A stretch of DNA of 44,697 nucleotides, taken from assembly GCA_039801245.1 (NCBI GenBank), contig JBDRUF010000008.1, positions 1-44,697 on the forward strand. The letters run 5' to 3'. Below the pieces are notes generated by a model. That model was not told the DNA's origin. It worked only from the letters and a program-made list of their open reading frames with translations, and made no database searches. The stretch is from a candidate division WOR-3 bacterium. GTDB taxonomy: Bacteria; Hydrothermota; Tepidihabitantia; Tepidihabitantales; Tepidihabitantaceae. The translations under genes and the position numbers were made by a program. This document shows, in pieces, positions 24,761-34,642 of this stretch (positions within the stretch are counted from its first letter, which is position 1; every line of letters starts with the position of its first letter).

Positions 24761-26494
24761 CTAAAATTTAGTTTGGAGGCTTAAGTGAATCTTGCCCCGT
24801 GAGGGACTTTCCTTAAGAGGCACCGCATAATCAATGCCAACAATCCCCAATCTGGATAAAAACCTACCGCCGACACCGTAGGCGGATATCCAGTTCCTAT
24901 CTTTAATCCCATATTGGGAAAAAATACAGTTATCAATGAAAATATGGAGGCGCGAATTTTGGGCGAAGTGGTAGCGCAGTTCACAATTCCACCACCCCAA
25001 TTGGTCTGCGGAAAAACTATTTTCCCGATAACCCCGGACATTCTCCATTCCTCCCACGCGGAAGAGGTCTAACTGGTCCAAAAAAACATCTGAAAAAATC
25101 CCACGGAGGGATAAATTGTTCATAAGGGTGAGCTTCTTCGTAAGAGAAACCACCCACGCACCATCGACTTCCACCCAACCCACCATTCCTGAACCACCAT
25201 TTTGCCCGCTCTGTGTGCCGGTGGCTGTCTCTACTCTAAGATTAATACCTTTCCGCGGATTTAACACTTGGTCATAGGTATCAAAAACAAAACCGGCTCG
25301 GATCCATAATCTTTGCTTAGGATTTTGGCTAAGAGTGCGGTCAAAACCTGTCCCAATAACTACCCCCCCTCCATTCCTGACTAACTTCCCTATTAAAGAA
25401 AATCTCGTCTGAGAAAATATGGTATCAAAAACATTGTGCTTAATCGCTACGCTTAGACTGAGCGGTGTCCCGAGTATCCATGGTTCAGTATATTCCAAGT
25501 GATAACCAACCTCTTCACTTGCGGAATACCACTCACCTTTCAGCCTTCTACCACTACTAAATAGATTAAAAACCTCTACCTTTACCACTCCAAAAAGCAT
25601 CCGGCTTTCAGGTGCATAACCAACAACACCAAAAACTTCCCCCGACTGAGTTTCCGAAATCCAGAATCTAACTCCATATTGAGAATCCCTCGTTACTATC
25701 TCGTGGCTGTCAACACTTATCCACCCACCTTTTTCCAGATTTTCCCGCCACAGCTTCACCTGTCTCGGTGTGTAGTAAACCGCTCCTCGGAAACCACTCT
25801 GACGGGTTAACAGTAACCGATACCTTTCACTTTCTTCCTTTGTCCCTGAAAAAGTAATAAAACCAATTTTAACCTTTGGCCCCTCATAGATATTAAAAGA
25901 GGGAAAAACCTGCCCTCCACTTTCTCGTAATCCAATGAAACGAACCTCAGCAAATGGAAAACTAAAATCGGCATATTTACTAAGAAGTCTATTTACCCCT
26001 TCAGTCAACACTGCGTAATTAAACCCATTCCCCTTTTTAGGCAGAACTGATAATAACTGGGACTCAAGCAGACCGTCATTGCCTATCAATTTCCAACCAC
26101 CAATTTTAGCCTTCTGATTCGGCTTCACTATGTATTTTACCACCATACCTAAGGAATCAATGGTGGTCTCCACCTCGACTTCAGCCCAGAAAAAACCGTT
26201 AGTATATAATATCTCCCTGAGTTTGTCACATCCCTGACGGAGCTGAGTAATGTCTATCGTATCACCAACCTTAAAGCCCACAGAAAGCCCTTTGGGTAAA
26301 AATTTTCCTTCTAAGGAAAGTGATAAAACCCGCCATTTCCTATCTAATTCATAACTCTCACCTGCCTCCAAATGGACGCAGAGCCAAAACCATAAACTTA
26401 TCAGCAGAAGAATTAAAATTAATGACCCCCGGCTAACTGATGAAAAGATACTGACGCCAAGCCTCCGGAATTTCACCCAATGTATTGACGGCAA
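24761..26494 (-). CDS. Omp85/BamA-TamA-like outer-membrane assembly protein
   Basis: 577 residues. After a hydrophobic N-terminus come POTRA-like segments (about 60-250, e.g. LREILYTNGFFWAEVEVETT and KVKIGFITFSGTKEE) and a C-terminal beta-barrel. The FRVGGMENVRGYRENSF stretch is the Omp85 VRGF motif, and the protein ends in Phe (SLQTKF) as barrels do. Omp85 proteins insert barrels into the outer membrane. At 577 residues it is shorter than typical BamA and nearer TamA, with perhaps three POTRA domains. The start is unsettled: ATG 26494 overlaps the HNH gene by 62 bp; GTG 26476 is an alternative. No in-frame start lies downstream of the overlap and before the signal segment. Confidence 0.85.
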   Translation of the reverse strand: MPSIHWVKFRRLGVSIFSSVSRGSLILILLLISLWFWLCVHLEAGESYELDRKWRVLSLSLEGKFLPKGLSVGFKVGDTIDITQLRQGCDKLREILYTNGFFWAEVEVETTIDSLGMVVKYIVKPNQKAKIGGWKLIGNDGLLESQLLSVLPKKGNGFNYAVLTEGVNRLLSKYADFSFPFAEVRFIGLRESGGQVFPSFNIYEGPKVKIGFITFSGTKEESERYRLLLTRQSGFRGAVYYTPRQVKLWRENLEKGGWISVDSHEIVTRDSQYGVRFWISETQSGEVFGVVGYAPESRMLFGVVKVEVFNLFSSGRRLKGEWYSASEEVGYHLEYTEPWILGTPLSLSVAIKHNVFDTIFSQTRFSLIGKLVRNGGGVVIGTGFDRTLSQNPKQRLWIRAGFVFDTYDQVLNPRKGINLRVETATGTQSGQNGGSGMVGWVEVDGAWVVSLTKKLTLMNNLSLRGIFSDVFLDQLDLFRVGGMENVRGYRENSFSADQLGWWNCELRYHFAQNSRLHIFIDNCIFSQYGIKDRNWISAYGVGGRFLSRLGIVGIDYAVPLKESPSRGKIHLSLQTKF

Positions 26495-26939
26495 ATGTTA
26501 CATAATGGGGTGCTTTGGGCTTACGGCGCAAACTCATTTTTGCCTGAGCAGGGGTCCGGCTTCCCTTTTTGGCATTACATTCCGGACAGGCACACACCAT
26601 ATTTTCCCAAGAGTCAGTTCCGCCCAGTGCTTTTGGTATCACATGGTCAGTCGTCATAATCGGATACCGCGCACCACAGTACTGACAGGTATTATTGTCC
26701 CGACGCAAGATGTTGCGTTTAGTCAGTGGTACCTCTCGCCGATGGACGCGCACATAGTAATTTAAACGCACCACACTGGGAATCGGGAAATTCATATTAA
26801 CTGTACGAATCACTAAATCCGAAATTTCAATCGGCTCTGCCTTCCGAGTAAGGACCAAAACTATCGCCCGCTTTAACCGGCACAATGAAAGAGGTTCGTA
26901 ATTCTGGTTCAAAAGCAAAACTGGACGGTTGAACATCAT
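26433..26939 (-). CDS. HNH endonuclease family protein
   Basis: 168 residues. The core CQYCGARYPIMTTDHVIPKALGG...CACPECNAKKGSRTP has two CxxC pairs binding zinc and the catalytic His of HNH nucleases (TTDHVIP). The N-terminal PVLLLNQNYEPLSLCRLKRAI is typical of the stand-alone bacterial HNH family found near housekeeping genes. Substrate and biological role are unknown; these are not obviously restriction enzymes. It lies between the TPR lipoprotein (6-bp gap) and Omp85 (62-bp overlap). ATG 26939 or 26936 is the start. Confidence 0.88.
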   Translation of the reverse strand: MMFNRPVLLLNQNYEPLSLCRLKRAIVLVLTRKAEPIEISDLVIRTVNMNFPIPSVVRLNYYVRVHRREVPLTKRNILRRDNNTCQYCGARYPIMTTDHVIPKALGGTDSWENMVCACPECNAKKGSRTPAQAKMSLRRKPKAPHYVTFAVNTLGEIPEAWRQYLFIS

Positions 26940-26945
26940 TTAGGT

Positions 26946-28139
26946 CTAACGGACAAATAACTCCTTTTCGATCGCGGAAATATTCTTATCAACATACTCC
27001 AGTTGGGCTCGTACATAACTTGCCAGCGCTGGGTCACTGAGCGCGCGCTGATAATAACTCTTTGCCTCCTCATAAAGCGTCTTAGCAGTCTTAAGTTTTC
27101 CTGTAGGAGTTTGGGTAATATTACTGCCACGTGCCCCATCTGCCTGTTTGCGTCGGTTATCCCCGAGGTCAACATAAGCCTGAAGGAGCGTCGGATCAAG
27201 GGCAAGTGCCTTGCGGAGATTGGCATCCGACTGGGAATAATTACCTTGTTCACTCAGCGCCTCACCTTTATAAAGATAGGCAAGGGCAAATGTTGAATCC
27301 CGGGCAATAACCTCATCAAACCGAGCAATTGCCGAACGATATTGCCCCTGGCGGGCAAGAATTACCCCCTGGCGCAATTTTGCCTGAAAGTTATTTGGGT
27401 CAACCATAAACACTGTATCCAACTGTGCTAATGCGGCTTTGTATTCCTTTAACTCAATAAGGGCATCGGCGAGCTTGGCTCTGAGTGCCGGCACCTGCGA
27501 AAAACGGGCAATAAGTGGTTTCAATACATCAACTGCCTCACGGTATCTCCCAACCTTGTACAAAAATTCTCCCCAGAGCCGCTGCACCGTCAGGTCATCG
27601 GGAAATCGCCGGAGGGCAATCTGATAGATTGAATCTGCCTTTGCCATCATCCCCTTGCGCACATAAATCCCCGCAATGCCGTTATATAAATCAGCGAGGG
27701 TGGAATCTTGGTCCAAACCCTGTTGATAAACATTCAAAGCATCGTCATCCCGTCCCATTTCAAGATATAAATCACCCAGCGCCTCATAAGCCTTTGACTT
27801 TTTAGGTTCAAGACTTATAGCCTTCCGATAATATCTTTCCGCCTCAATGGCATCACGCTGCTTGCGATAGATGTTACCAATAGCAATATAGGGGTCGTAA
27901 TAACTCGAATCGTAGTCAAGTGCCTTCCTGAAATTAGCGAGAGCAGCATCATAATCACCCTGCCCATAATACTGGGCACCAATGCTGTAACTCATTTGTG
28001 CAGAATCACGCCGTGCCTGCAACTGCTCTTCGCTGAATTTTGCTACAGTTTGAGTTGGTGCACAACCACCAAAAATTATCCAAACAGCGAGGACGATGAC
28101 CAGCACCGTCGGTATTATTACCGAAAGTTTTTTTACCAT
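26946..28139 (-). CDS. TPR-repeat lipoprotein
   Basis: 397 residues from ATG 28139, chosen because AGAAGGAGT stands 8 nt upstream; a longer frame from 28172 lacks a site. Signal segment KLSVIIPTVLVIVLAVWIIF leads to lipobox FGGC. About nine TPR units follow (for example AQYYGQGDYDAALANFRKAL and AYEALGDLYLEMGRDDDALN). TPR lipoproteins of this kind often help outer-membrane assembly or act as envelope scaffolds. Its place just before HNH-Omp85-uppP supports an envelope role, but no partner is proven. Confidence 0.88.
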   Translation of the reverse strand: MVKKLSVIIPTVLVIVLAVWIIFGGCAPTQTVAKFSEEQLQARRDSAQMSYSIGAQYYGQGDYDAALANFRKALDYDSSYYDPYIAIGNIYRKQRDAIEAERYYRKAISLEPKKSKAYEALGDLYLEMGRDDDALNVYQQGLDQDSTLADLYNGIAGIYVRKGMMAKADSIYQIALRRFPDDLTVQRLWGEFLYKVGRYREAVDVLKPLIARFSQVPALRAKLADALIELKEYKAALAQLDTVFMVDPNNFQAKLRQGVILARQGQYRSAIARFDEVIARDSTFALAYLYKGEALSEQGNYSQSDANLRKALALDPTLLQAYVDLGDNRRKQADGARGSNITQTPTGKLKTAKTLYEEAKSYYQRALSDPALASYVRAQLEYVDKNISAIEKELFVR

Positions 28140-28181
28140 TTTAAAACTCCTTCTAATTTTCAACATCCGCAATTTCAGATA

Positions 28182-28254
28182 TGGAGCCGACGGGATTCGA
28201 ACCCGTGACCTTTTGACTGCCAGTCAAACGCGCTCCCAACTGCGCCACGGCCCC
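28182..28254 (-). tRNA. tRNA-Ala (anticodon GGC)
   Basis: 73 nt on the minus strand. Acceptor GGGGCCG pairs with CGGCTCC including the G3-U70 wobble that marks alanine tRNAs. The anticodon arm is TTTGA-CTGGCAG-TCAAA (anticodon GGC) and the T-arm carries GGTTCGAATCC. The CCA end is not encoded. It sits between the TPR gene and mazG. Confidence 0.95.
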
Positions 28255-28329
28255 AGACCTATAATTAATCACTTGCGTAACAACCTTTAGTATAAAGTGT
28301 TACCTGATTTCTTCCCCATGTCAAGTCAA

Positions 28330-29121
28330 TCATCCCTTTTTCTTTATTCTTTGCCAAACTACCTCCATCTCTTCAATGGGCACCTCTCCCATCTTTCTGC
28401 CTTGCCGATCAAACTCCTTTTCAACCTGCTGAAATCTCTTGCCAAACTTAAGATTGGCATTCTTCAGCGCTCCTTCAGCATCAACATTTAAATGCCGACA
28501 AAGGTTCACAACCGCAAATAGCAAATCGCCCACCTCCTCTACAATCTGCTTCCGCCTTCCTCTCCCTTGGGCTTTTTTTGTTTCTACCTTAAGTTCCCTT
28601 ATCTCTTCTTCTACTTTCGATAGCACTTCATCTGGATTTTTCCAGTCAAAGCCTACCCGTCTACATCTTTCCTGTATCAGTTGCGCCTGTTGTAATGCGG
28701 GAAGGGCTGAAGGTATTCCTTCAAGAATCGAACCTCGACCATTTTCATCCTTTATTCTTTCCCAGTTCCTCAAGACCTCATCGGCAGATTTGACCTTAAT
28801 GTCGCCATAAATATGGGGGTGTCGCTTTTTTAATTTCCCTATCGTCATCTTCAGAACCTCTTTAAGTTTAATACCCTCATCTCGTAAAACCTCAGCGAGA
28901 AAAAGTCCGAGAAATAAATAATCCCCCAGTTCCTCAGCGATTGCCTGCTTGTTTCTTTTTCGCAAGGCTTCATCAAGCTCAAAAACCTCGTTTAAAAGCA
29001 ACGGACGTATAGAATCCTTTGTTTGTTTGCGGTCCCAAGGGCAACGCCGACGCAAGGTCTTCACAACTTTTAATAATTCATCAAACATTAATAAATATAA
29101 CAAATTCATCTCCTCATTCAA
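28330..29121 (-). CDS. mazG: Nucleoside triphosphate pyrophosphohydrolase MazG
   Basis: 263 residues, the usual two-domain length. First domain: LRRRCPWDRKQTKDSI and the metal-binding EELGDYLFLGLFLAEV. Second domain: EIRELKVETKKAQGRG and EEVGDLLFAVVNLCRHLNVD. It hydrolyses NTPs to NMP and PPi and is linked to house-cleaning and (p)ppGpp control. Start is uncertain: 29121, 29109 (AGGAG directly adjacent) and 29088 are all possible; I keep the longest. Divergent from glyA. Confidence 0.93.
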   Translation of the reverse strand: MNEEMNLLYLLMFDELLKVVKTLRRRCPWDRKQTKDSIRPLLLNEVFELDEALRKRNKQAIAEELGDYLFLGLFLAEVLRDEGIKLKEVLKMTIGKLKKRHPHIYGDIKVKSADEVLRNWERIKDENGRGSILEGIPSALPALQQAQLIQERCRRVGFDWKNPDEVLSKVEEEIRELKVETKKAQGRGRRKQIVEEVGDLLFAVVNLCRHLNVDAEGALKNANLKFGKRFQQVEKEFDRQGRKMGEVPIEEMEVVWQRIKKKG

Positions 29122-29193
29122 GCATAACGCAAAATCCTTGACTTTGGTGTAAACAATATTAATTTATTATAAAATTTTTGATAAAGGAGCCTA

Positions 29194-30474
29194 ATGATGA
29201 CATCAAAATGTCTCTTTGAAACCGACCCAGAGGTTTTTGACGCAATCGTCCACGAGACCAACCGTCAGCACTCCAACCTGGAGTTAATTGCCTCGGAAAA
29301 TTTTTGCTCCGAGGCGGTCCTGGCGGCACTCGGCTCGGTGTTAACCAATAAATACGCCGAAGGCTACCCGAAAAAGCGGTATTATGGTGGTTGCCGTTAT
29401 GTTGACATCGCTGAGGAACTGGCGATTGAGCGGGCAAAGCAACTTTTCGGTTGTGACCATGTCAATGTCCAGCCCCATTCTGGCACCCAAGCAAACATTG
29501 CCGCCTATCTCACCCTTGCCAATCCCGGTGATACCATCATGGGTCTCTCCCTGACACATGGGGGGCATCTTTCTCACGGTCATCCCATTAACTTCTCCGG
29601 TCGTTATTTTAAGGTTATTCATTACACCGTAGACCCTAATACCGAGATGCTTGATTACGCTCTTATCAGAAAACTGGCTCTGGAGCACCGACCCCGTGTG
29701 ATTGTTAGTGGCGCTTCTGCTTATCCGCGCACCATTCATTTTGACCGTTTTCAGGAAATCTGTGATGAGGTAGGAGCAGCTCAGCTTGCTGACATTGCCC
29801 ATATTGCGGGACTGGTGGCTGCCGGACTTCACCCCTCGCCCGTTCCCTATGCGGATGTGGTTACCACTACTACCCATAAGACATTGCGTGGTCCCCGCGG
29901 AGCAATCATTATGTGTAAGTCAAAATATGCTGAAGAACTGGACAAAGTGGTATTTCCGGGAACCCAGGGGGGGCCACTGGAACACTGCATAGCCGCCAAA
30001 GCGGTGGCATTTAAGGAGGCTTTGAGCCCAGAGTTCAAGGAGTATCAGCGTCAAACCATTGCTAATTCATTGGCCCTTGCCGATGCCCTTGCACGCCGGG
30101 GGTTCCGCCTTTGCTCTGGTGGAACGGACAATCATCTCTTGCTCGTTGACCTGAGACCTAAGGGAATTAAAGGCAGAGATGCCGAAAGGCTTTTAGGAAA
30201 GGTAGGAATTACCGTCAACCGCAACACCATCCCATTTGATCCAGAAAAGCCTTTCATTGCCTCGGGAATGAGACTTGGCACCCCGGCGTTGACTACCAGA
30301 GGAATGAAGGAACCGGAGATGGAAAAGATTGCCGAGCTAATTGACAGAACAATCGCCGCCGGCGAGGATGAGGAGAAACTGGATAAAATCAAAGCCGAGG
30401 TCAAGGAGCTCGTTGAGGCTTTCCCTCTCTATGCCGAACGTCGGGCAGAATATCAGAAAGTGGTAAAGGAGTAA
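29194..30474 (+). CDS. glyA: Serine hydroxymethyltransferase
   Basis: 426 residues. [15 protein letters not shown], the PLP-Lys motif [14 protein letters not shown] and [15 protein letters not shown] are diagnostic. It converts serine and tetrahydrofolate to glycine and methylene-THF. Start ATG 29194 (or 29197) follows AAAGGAG. No glycine riboswitch is visible upstream. It forms an operon with eno (3-bp gap) and the FtsB-like gene. Confidence 0.97.
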   Translation: MMTSKCLFETDPEVFDAIVHETNRQHSNLELIASENFCSEAVLAALGSVLTNKYAEGYPKKRYYGGCRYVDIAEELAIERAKQLFGCDHVNVQPHSGTQANIAAYLTLANPGDTIMGLSLTHGGHLSHGHPINFSGRYFKVIHYTVDPNTEMLDYALIRKLALEHRPRVIVSGASAYPRTIHFDRFQEICDEVGAAQLADIAHIAGLVAAGLHPSPVPYADVVTTTTHKTLRGPRGAIIMCKSKYAEELDKVVFPGTQGGPLEHCIAAKAVAFKEALSPEFKEYQRQTIANSLALADALARRGFRLCSGGTDNHLLLVDLRPKGIKGRDAERLLGKVGITVNRNTIPFDPEKPFIASGMRLGTPALTTRGMKEPEMEKIAELIDRTIAAGEDEEKLDKIKAEVKELVEAFPLYAERRAEYQKVVKE

Positions 30475-30477
30475 GCT

Positions 30478-31758
30478 GTGGCAAGACCGATAATCGCCCG
30501 CTTGGTAGCAAGAGAAATCCTTGATTCCCGCGGCAACCCGACATTGGAGGTGGACTGTATCCTTGCCAATGGAATAATGGGCAGGGCGTCGGTTCCATCC
30601 GGCGCCTCAGTAGGCTCTTTTGAAGCACTGGAATTAAGGGATAAAGACCCTCGCCGTTACTTTGGTAAAGGTGTGCTCAAGGCAATCGCCAATATTCAGG
30701 AGATTATCGCACCCCGACTTGTAGGAATGGATGCTACAGACCAGTTTCGGATTGATCAGGCTCTAATTGAGCTCGACGGAACTAAAAACAAATCCAAATT
30801 AGGTGCCAACGCCATCTTAGGTGTTTCCCTTGCGGTTTGTCGCGCTGCCGCTGTATGTGCAGGTCTCCCTATCTACCGCCTTTTGGGAGGTGCGGGCACA
30901 AGGATGATCCCGACCCCTTTTCTCAATATAATTAATGGCGGTTTACACGCACCAAACAACCTTGATATTCAAGAGTATATGATTGTGCCTGCCGGACTGC
31001 CCAATTTTCACGAGGCGATTCGTGCGGCAGCAGAAATTTATCACGCCTTAAAACTTATCCTTGAAGAAAGAAACAAGCCGACCACAGTAGGTGACGAAGG
31101 TGGTATGGCCCCTGACTTTGAGAACAACGAAAAACCCCTTGAGGTAATAACTGAGGCGATTGAAAAGGCTGGCTATCACCCGGGCGAGCAGATTTACCTT
31201 GCCATTGATGTCGCAGCCAGCAGCCTTTATCAAAACAATGCCTATATCTTTACCAACCCGGAAAAGATGGCGGTCAGTGCCCAAGAACTGATTGAACTTT
31301 ATACCCGCTGGATTGAGAAATATCCCATCATCTCCATCGAGGATGGCTTGGCAGAGGAGGACTGGAATGGCTGGTACGAACTGACCAGCAAGCTGGGTAA
31401 CCGAGTTCAACTAATTGGCGACGACATCTTTGTCACCAACATCGAACGCTTGAAAAAAGGAATTCAGCAGGGTGCGGCAAATGCGGTGCTGGTAAAACCA
31501 ACCCAGATTGGGACGGTTAGTGAAACTATTGACTGTATGAAAGTGGCAATGGAAAATGGCTACCGCGCAATTGTCTCCCACCGTTCCGGTGAAACCGACG
31601 ACCACTTCATCGCTGACCTGGCAGTGGCGGCAAACTGCGGTCAGATAAAAACCGGCGCGCCCTGCCGGGGTGAAAGAACCGCCAAATACAATCGGCTCAT
31701 CAGAATCGAAGAAGAGGACCAACTGCCTTATGCTGGACTGAAAACACTCTTGCGATGA
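30478..31758 (+). CDS. eno: Enolase
   Basis: 426 residues from GTG 30478; AAGGAG spans the glyA stop. Motifs: [42 protein letters not shown], the catalytic-Lys region [14 protein letters not shown] and SHRSGETDD. It converts 2-phosphoglycerate to phosphoenolpyruvate. The next gene overlaps it by 4 bp (ATGA), a conserved eno-ftsB type arrangement. Confidence 0.98.
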   Translation: MARPIIARLVAREILDSRGNPTLEVDCILANGIMGRASVPSGASVGSFEALELRDKDPRRYFGKGVLKAIANIQEIIAPRLVGMDATDQFRIDQALIELDGTKNKSKLGANAILGVSLAVCRAAAVCAGLPIYRLLGGAGTRMIPTPFLNIINGGLHAPNNLDIQEYMIVPAGLPNFHEAIRAAAEIYHALKLILEERNKPTTVGDEGGMAPDFENNEKPLEVITEAIEKAGYHPGEQIYLAIDVAASSLYQNNAYIFTNPEKMAVSAQELIELYTRWIEKYPIISIEDGLAEEDWNGWYELTSKLGNRVQLIGDDIFVTNIERLKKGIQQGAANAVLVKPTQIGTVSETIDCMKVAMENGYRAIVSHRSGETDDHFIADLAVAANCGQIKTGAPCRGERTAKYNRLIRIEEEDQLPYAGLKTLLR

Positions 31759-32042
31759 TTAATAACCAGGGAATAAACCGGCGCTCAAAAATAATTTTGC
31801 GACTCACTGCAGTAGTTCTGGCGTTAGGACTCCTGTTCCTACCCGGACCCAATGGTCTGGTGAGCGTCTTAATTAAACTCTATCGCGCTCGTAACTATCA
31901 GCTGCAGATTCAAAAACTAAAAGCAAAGGCTGACAGTCTTGAGCAGGAAATAAGGTGGTGGCAGAATCCAGCTTATGCTACAAGAGTTGCCCGTCAGATT
32001 TTTACTCATCCAGATACGGTCAAAACCGATACGACTAAATGA
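31755..32042 (+). CDS. FtsB/DivIC-like septum initiator
   Basis: 95 residues. One membrane helix ([16 protein letters not shown]) is followed by a coiled coil ([19 protein letters not shown]) and [16 protein letters not shown], resembling the end of FtsB/DivIC proteins. These bridge FtsL and FtsQ in the divisome. The overlap with eno agrees with ftsB placement in many bacteria. It converges on the ABC transporter genes. Confidence 0.82.
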   Translation: MINNQGINRRSKIILRLTAVVLALGLLFLPGPNGLVSVLIKLYRARNYQLQIQKLKAKADSLEQEIRWWQNPAYATRVARQIFTHPDTVKTDTTK

Positions 32043-32046
32043 AAAC

Positions 32047-32823
32047 TCAAACCTCAGGTAAAAAAACCTGAGGCTGACCGCTTACAGGATGGGGTGTTAT
32101 AACCGGCTCAACCCCATAAGCCTCTTTTATCAAATTCGCGGTAATTACACCTTCCGGCTTGTCGCAGGCCAACATCCTGCCCTGAGCAAGAAGCAAAATC
32201 TTAGAACAGTATTTTGCTGCCTCGTTCAAGTCATGGGAGACAAACACAACCGTTTTGCCCTGATTTTTAAGCTGCAGCAGAATTCGGATAATTGCCAGTT
32301 GATGAAACAAATCAAGATGCGAGGTTGCCTCATCTAACAAGATAACCTCGGGTTCCTGTGCCAGTGCCCGGGCAACAATCACCCGCTGTTTTTCACCAGC
32401 AGAAATGGAGTTAATACTTTTATCCCTTAACCCGATAATACCGGTTTGAGCCATTACCTCTTCAACCCTTTCCCAATCCAATGCTTTGGGCTGGGCAAAT
32501 GTCCCTAAAAATGGGTTGCGCCCCATCATCACCACCTCTTCAACCGTCCACTCAAAGGCAAAAAAACTCTCCTGGGGCACAAGCGCGCACACCCTTGCAA
32601 TCTGCCGCCTGGAAAGCCTATTCAAATCCTTTCCCAACAGTTTTATCCTGCCCCCCTGGGGTTTTAAAATCCCGGCTATCAGTCTTAACAAGGTTGACTT
32701 CCCCGAACCGTTAGGTCCGATGACGCCAAAGAACTCACCCTGCTCAATGGTCAAAGAAAACCGGTCAAACAGAACCCTATCCCGGTAACCGAATCTTATC
32801 TCCTCAATCTCAATTGCCTTCAC
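32047..32823 (-). CDS. ABC transporter ATPase, cobalamin/iron-siderophore type
   Basis: 258 residues. Walker A GPNGSGKST, signature ISAGEKQRVIVA and Walker B VILLDEATSHLD are intact. Sequence style is BtuD/FecE. It powers uptake by the adjacent permease and binding protein. It overlaps the permease stop by 4 bp. The stop codon lies in the T-rich tail of a terminator-like hairpin. Substrate (vitamin B12 or an iron chelate) cannot be told from this gene. Confidence 0.92.
   Translation of the reverse strand: MKAIEIEEIRFGYRDRVLFDRFSLTIEQGEFFGVIGPNGSGKSTLLRLIAGILKPQGGRIKLLGKDLNRLSRRQIARVCALVPQESFFAFEWTVEEVVMMGRNPFLGTFAQPKALDWERVEEVMAQTGIIGLRDKSINSISAGEKQRVIVARALAQEPEVILLDEATSHLDLFHQLAIIRILLQLKNQGKTVVFVSHDLNEAAKYCSKILLLAQGRMLACDKPEGVITANLIKEAYGVEPVITPHPVSGQPQVFLPEV
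32052..32073 (-). terminator. Terminator-like hairpin at the end of the ABC operon
   Basis: CCTCAGGT-AAAAAA-ACCTGAGG is a perfect 8-bp stem with a 6-nt loop. On the minus strand it is followed by TTTGAGTTTTC. It lies in the last codons of the ATPase gene and faces the convergent ftsB-like gene, whose stop is 10 bp away. Confidence 0.55.
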
Positions 32824-33767
32824 ACCTTTGTCCTTAAAAGATAGATAAAAAAAGGGACACCAACCAGCGCGGTGATAACCGATAATGGCAGACCGGCAGG
32901 GGCAATGGTGCGCACTATCACATCTGCCAAAAGCAACATTCCCGCCCCTAAAAGAAAGGAACCCGGCAAAACAACCCTGTGCCTTGGTCCGAAAACCATC
33001 CTTACCAAATGCGGGACGATTAGTCCGATAAAACTTATCGCTCCGGTCCAGGCAACAACCATTCCCACTGCCAGCGAGCCAACCAGAAAAACCATCCTGG
33101 TCAGCCTTTGGGCATCAACACCTAAGCTCAGCGCCACCTCCTCATTCAGGGAAATGACATCCAGCTCCCGCGAATGGAAGATAAGCCAGAAACTCCCTGC
33201 CAATGCCAAAATCGCGCAGACCAAAAACAGCCAGCCTGACCTGCGGGTAAAAACAACACCTAAATTCCCCATCATCAGATAAACCGCCTCACCCAATGTA
33301 TGTCTGCCCAAAACCATTAAAAGCATCACCAGACTGGAAAAGAAAAAACTGACAATCACACCGGCAAGAACCAGCCTTGTCACCGTAACCCCTGACTTAC
33401 TACCCGCTAAAATATAGACCAGACCGATTGCCAAGAGCGCGCCTAAAAATGCCGCAACCGGCAAAAAAAGGCTTGAACCTGAATTAGAAATTACTGCTAT
33501 TGTTGCCCCAAACGCCGCACCGCTTGCCACACCCAATGTCCAAGGGTCAACTAAGGGGTTACGCAAAAGCCCCTGAAAAGAGCCACCAACAACCGCCAAA
33601 ACCCCGCCAGCGAGAACCCCGATGCCTATCCTTGGCAACCGGAAATTGAGAATCGGGCTTAAGTTCTTTAAAGAAAAGCCCCCTGGACCGGTAAACACCT
33701 CAATTACAATACCAGCAAGAAGGACAAACGCCAGAGCCAGCCAGCCAATTTGCCTTTTATATCCCAT
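32820..33767 (-). CDS. ABC transporter permease, BtuC/FecCD family
   Basis: 315 residues with about nine to ten helices. GGSFQGLLRNPLVDPWTLGVASGAAFGA is the FecCD/BtuC hallmark, and GAISFIGLIVPHLVRM the second conserved stretch. It is the inner-membrane channel for cobalamin or siderophores. Its start overlaps the binding-protein stop by one base. The normal N-terminal helix is present; nothing is missing. Confidence 0.93.
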   Translation of the reverse strand: MGYKRQIGWLALAFVLLAGIVIEVFTGPGGFSLKNLSPILNFRLPRIGIGVLAGGVLAVVGGSFQGLLRNPLVDPWTLGVASGAAFGATIAVISNSGSSLFLPVAAFLGALLAIGLVYILAGSKSGVTVTRLVLAGVIVSFFFSSLVMLLMVLGRHTLGEAVYLMMGNLGVVFTRRSGWLFLVCAILALAGSFWLIFHSRELDVISLNEEVALSLGVDAQRLTRMVFLVGSLAVGMVVAWTGAISFIGLIVPHLVRMVFGPRHRVVLPGSFLLGAGMLLLADVIVRTIAPAGLPLSVITALVGVPFFIYLLRTKV

Positions 33768-34642
33768 TATTGATGCAACAATCGGGCAAGGAGCAAAACC
33801 CCATCAACAACCCTTGGTCCTGGTCGGAAGAACAGATCCTCATCCAGTTCTGCATAAATCCTGCCATTTTTTACCGCCCTAATATTTTCCCAGCCAACCC
33901 TTTGTTTTACCTCACCTGCCTTAACCCCGGGATGCAAGATCAAAATCACATCAGGGTTTCTCGCTGCCACCATCTCTGGGCTGACAATCGGATAGGGATT
34001 GGGAAAATCCCCAAATATATTTCTCCCCCCTGCCCGGCAAATAATATCATTGATAAAAACCCCTTTACCAATACTCATCAAAGGTTGAATCGCAATCTCC
34101 ACATAGACCCTGGGTGTATCAGAAAAGACCGGCAATGATTCAAGCCTTGTTTTAAGACTCTCAATTACCATTTTTGCCTGCTCCTCGTGGCTGAGGATCC
34201 TTCCCACCGATTCCATCTCGGCAAAAACCCCTTCAATATCCTTAGGCTCAGAGACATATACTCTAACTTTAAGTTCCTTGAGCCTTGCAATCAGTTGATT
34301 GTGAACCGGTCTTGTGGCAAAAACAACCCCGGGCTTTAGCGCCATAATTCTTTCCAAATCCGGTGCCTGAAAATCACCAACCTTATAAACCCTTTGCGCC
34401 GCCAAAGGATAGTCACACTGAGCGGTATTTCCCTTTAAAAGGCTGTCTGCACCAATCGCATAGATGATTTCTGTGATGCTCGGCACCAAGGAAACACAGC
34501 CGCTCTTTTCAATCCCGGTTCTACCTCTCCCCTTTTCCCCGCTGCCAGAACAACCAAGCGTCACCAATACCAAAAATAATCCTATCCAAAAATAGTTCTT
34601 GGTCCTTGGTTTTGGGTTCCTGGTTTTAAAACTAAAAACCAT
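33767..34642 (-). CDS. ABC transporter substrate-binding lipoprotein, BtuF-like
   Basis: 291 residues. Signal segment IGLFLVLVTLGC resembles a lipobox (Cys-anchored). The mature part has the BtuF/FhuD pattern: CVSLVPSITEIIYAIGADSL, YKVGDFQAPDLERIMALKPG and VIESLKTRLESLPVF. It captures cobalamin or an iron chelate for the permease. The first residues (FKTRNPKPRTKN) and the start codon lie in a heptamer repeat tract, so the positively charged signal-peptide start is made of repeat DNA. No Shine-Dalgarno is seen; coupling to trmI (17-bp gap) is possible. Confidence 0.88.
   Translation of the reverse strand: MVFSFKTRNPKPRTKNYFWIGLFLVLVTLGCSGSGEKGRGRTGIEKSGCVSLVPSITEIIYAIGADSLLKGNTAQCDYPLAAQRVYKVGDFQAPDLERIMALKPGVVFATRPVHNQLIARLKELKVRVYVSEPKDIEGVFAEMESVGRILSHEEQAKMVIESLKTRLESLPVFSDTPRVYVEIAIQPLMSIGKGVFINDIICRAGGRNIFGDFPNPYPIVSPEMVAARNPDVILILHPGVKAGEVKQRVGWENIRAVKNGRIYAELDEDLFFRPGPRVVDGVLLLARLLHQ

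Noticed and set aside
28289-28324. Promoter for tRNA-Ala from TTGACA at 28324-28319
   Set aside because: The sequence 16 nt downstream (TAACAC) is a poor -10, and the better TATACT is 24 nt away; not convincing either way.
29122-29193. Glycine riboswitch before glyA
   Set aside because: The 72-bp gap is AT-rich and lacks the conserved tandem aptamer elements.
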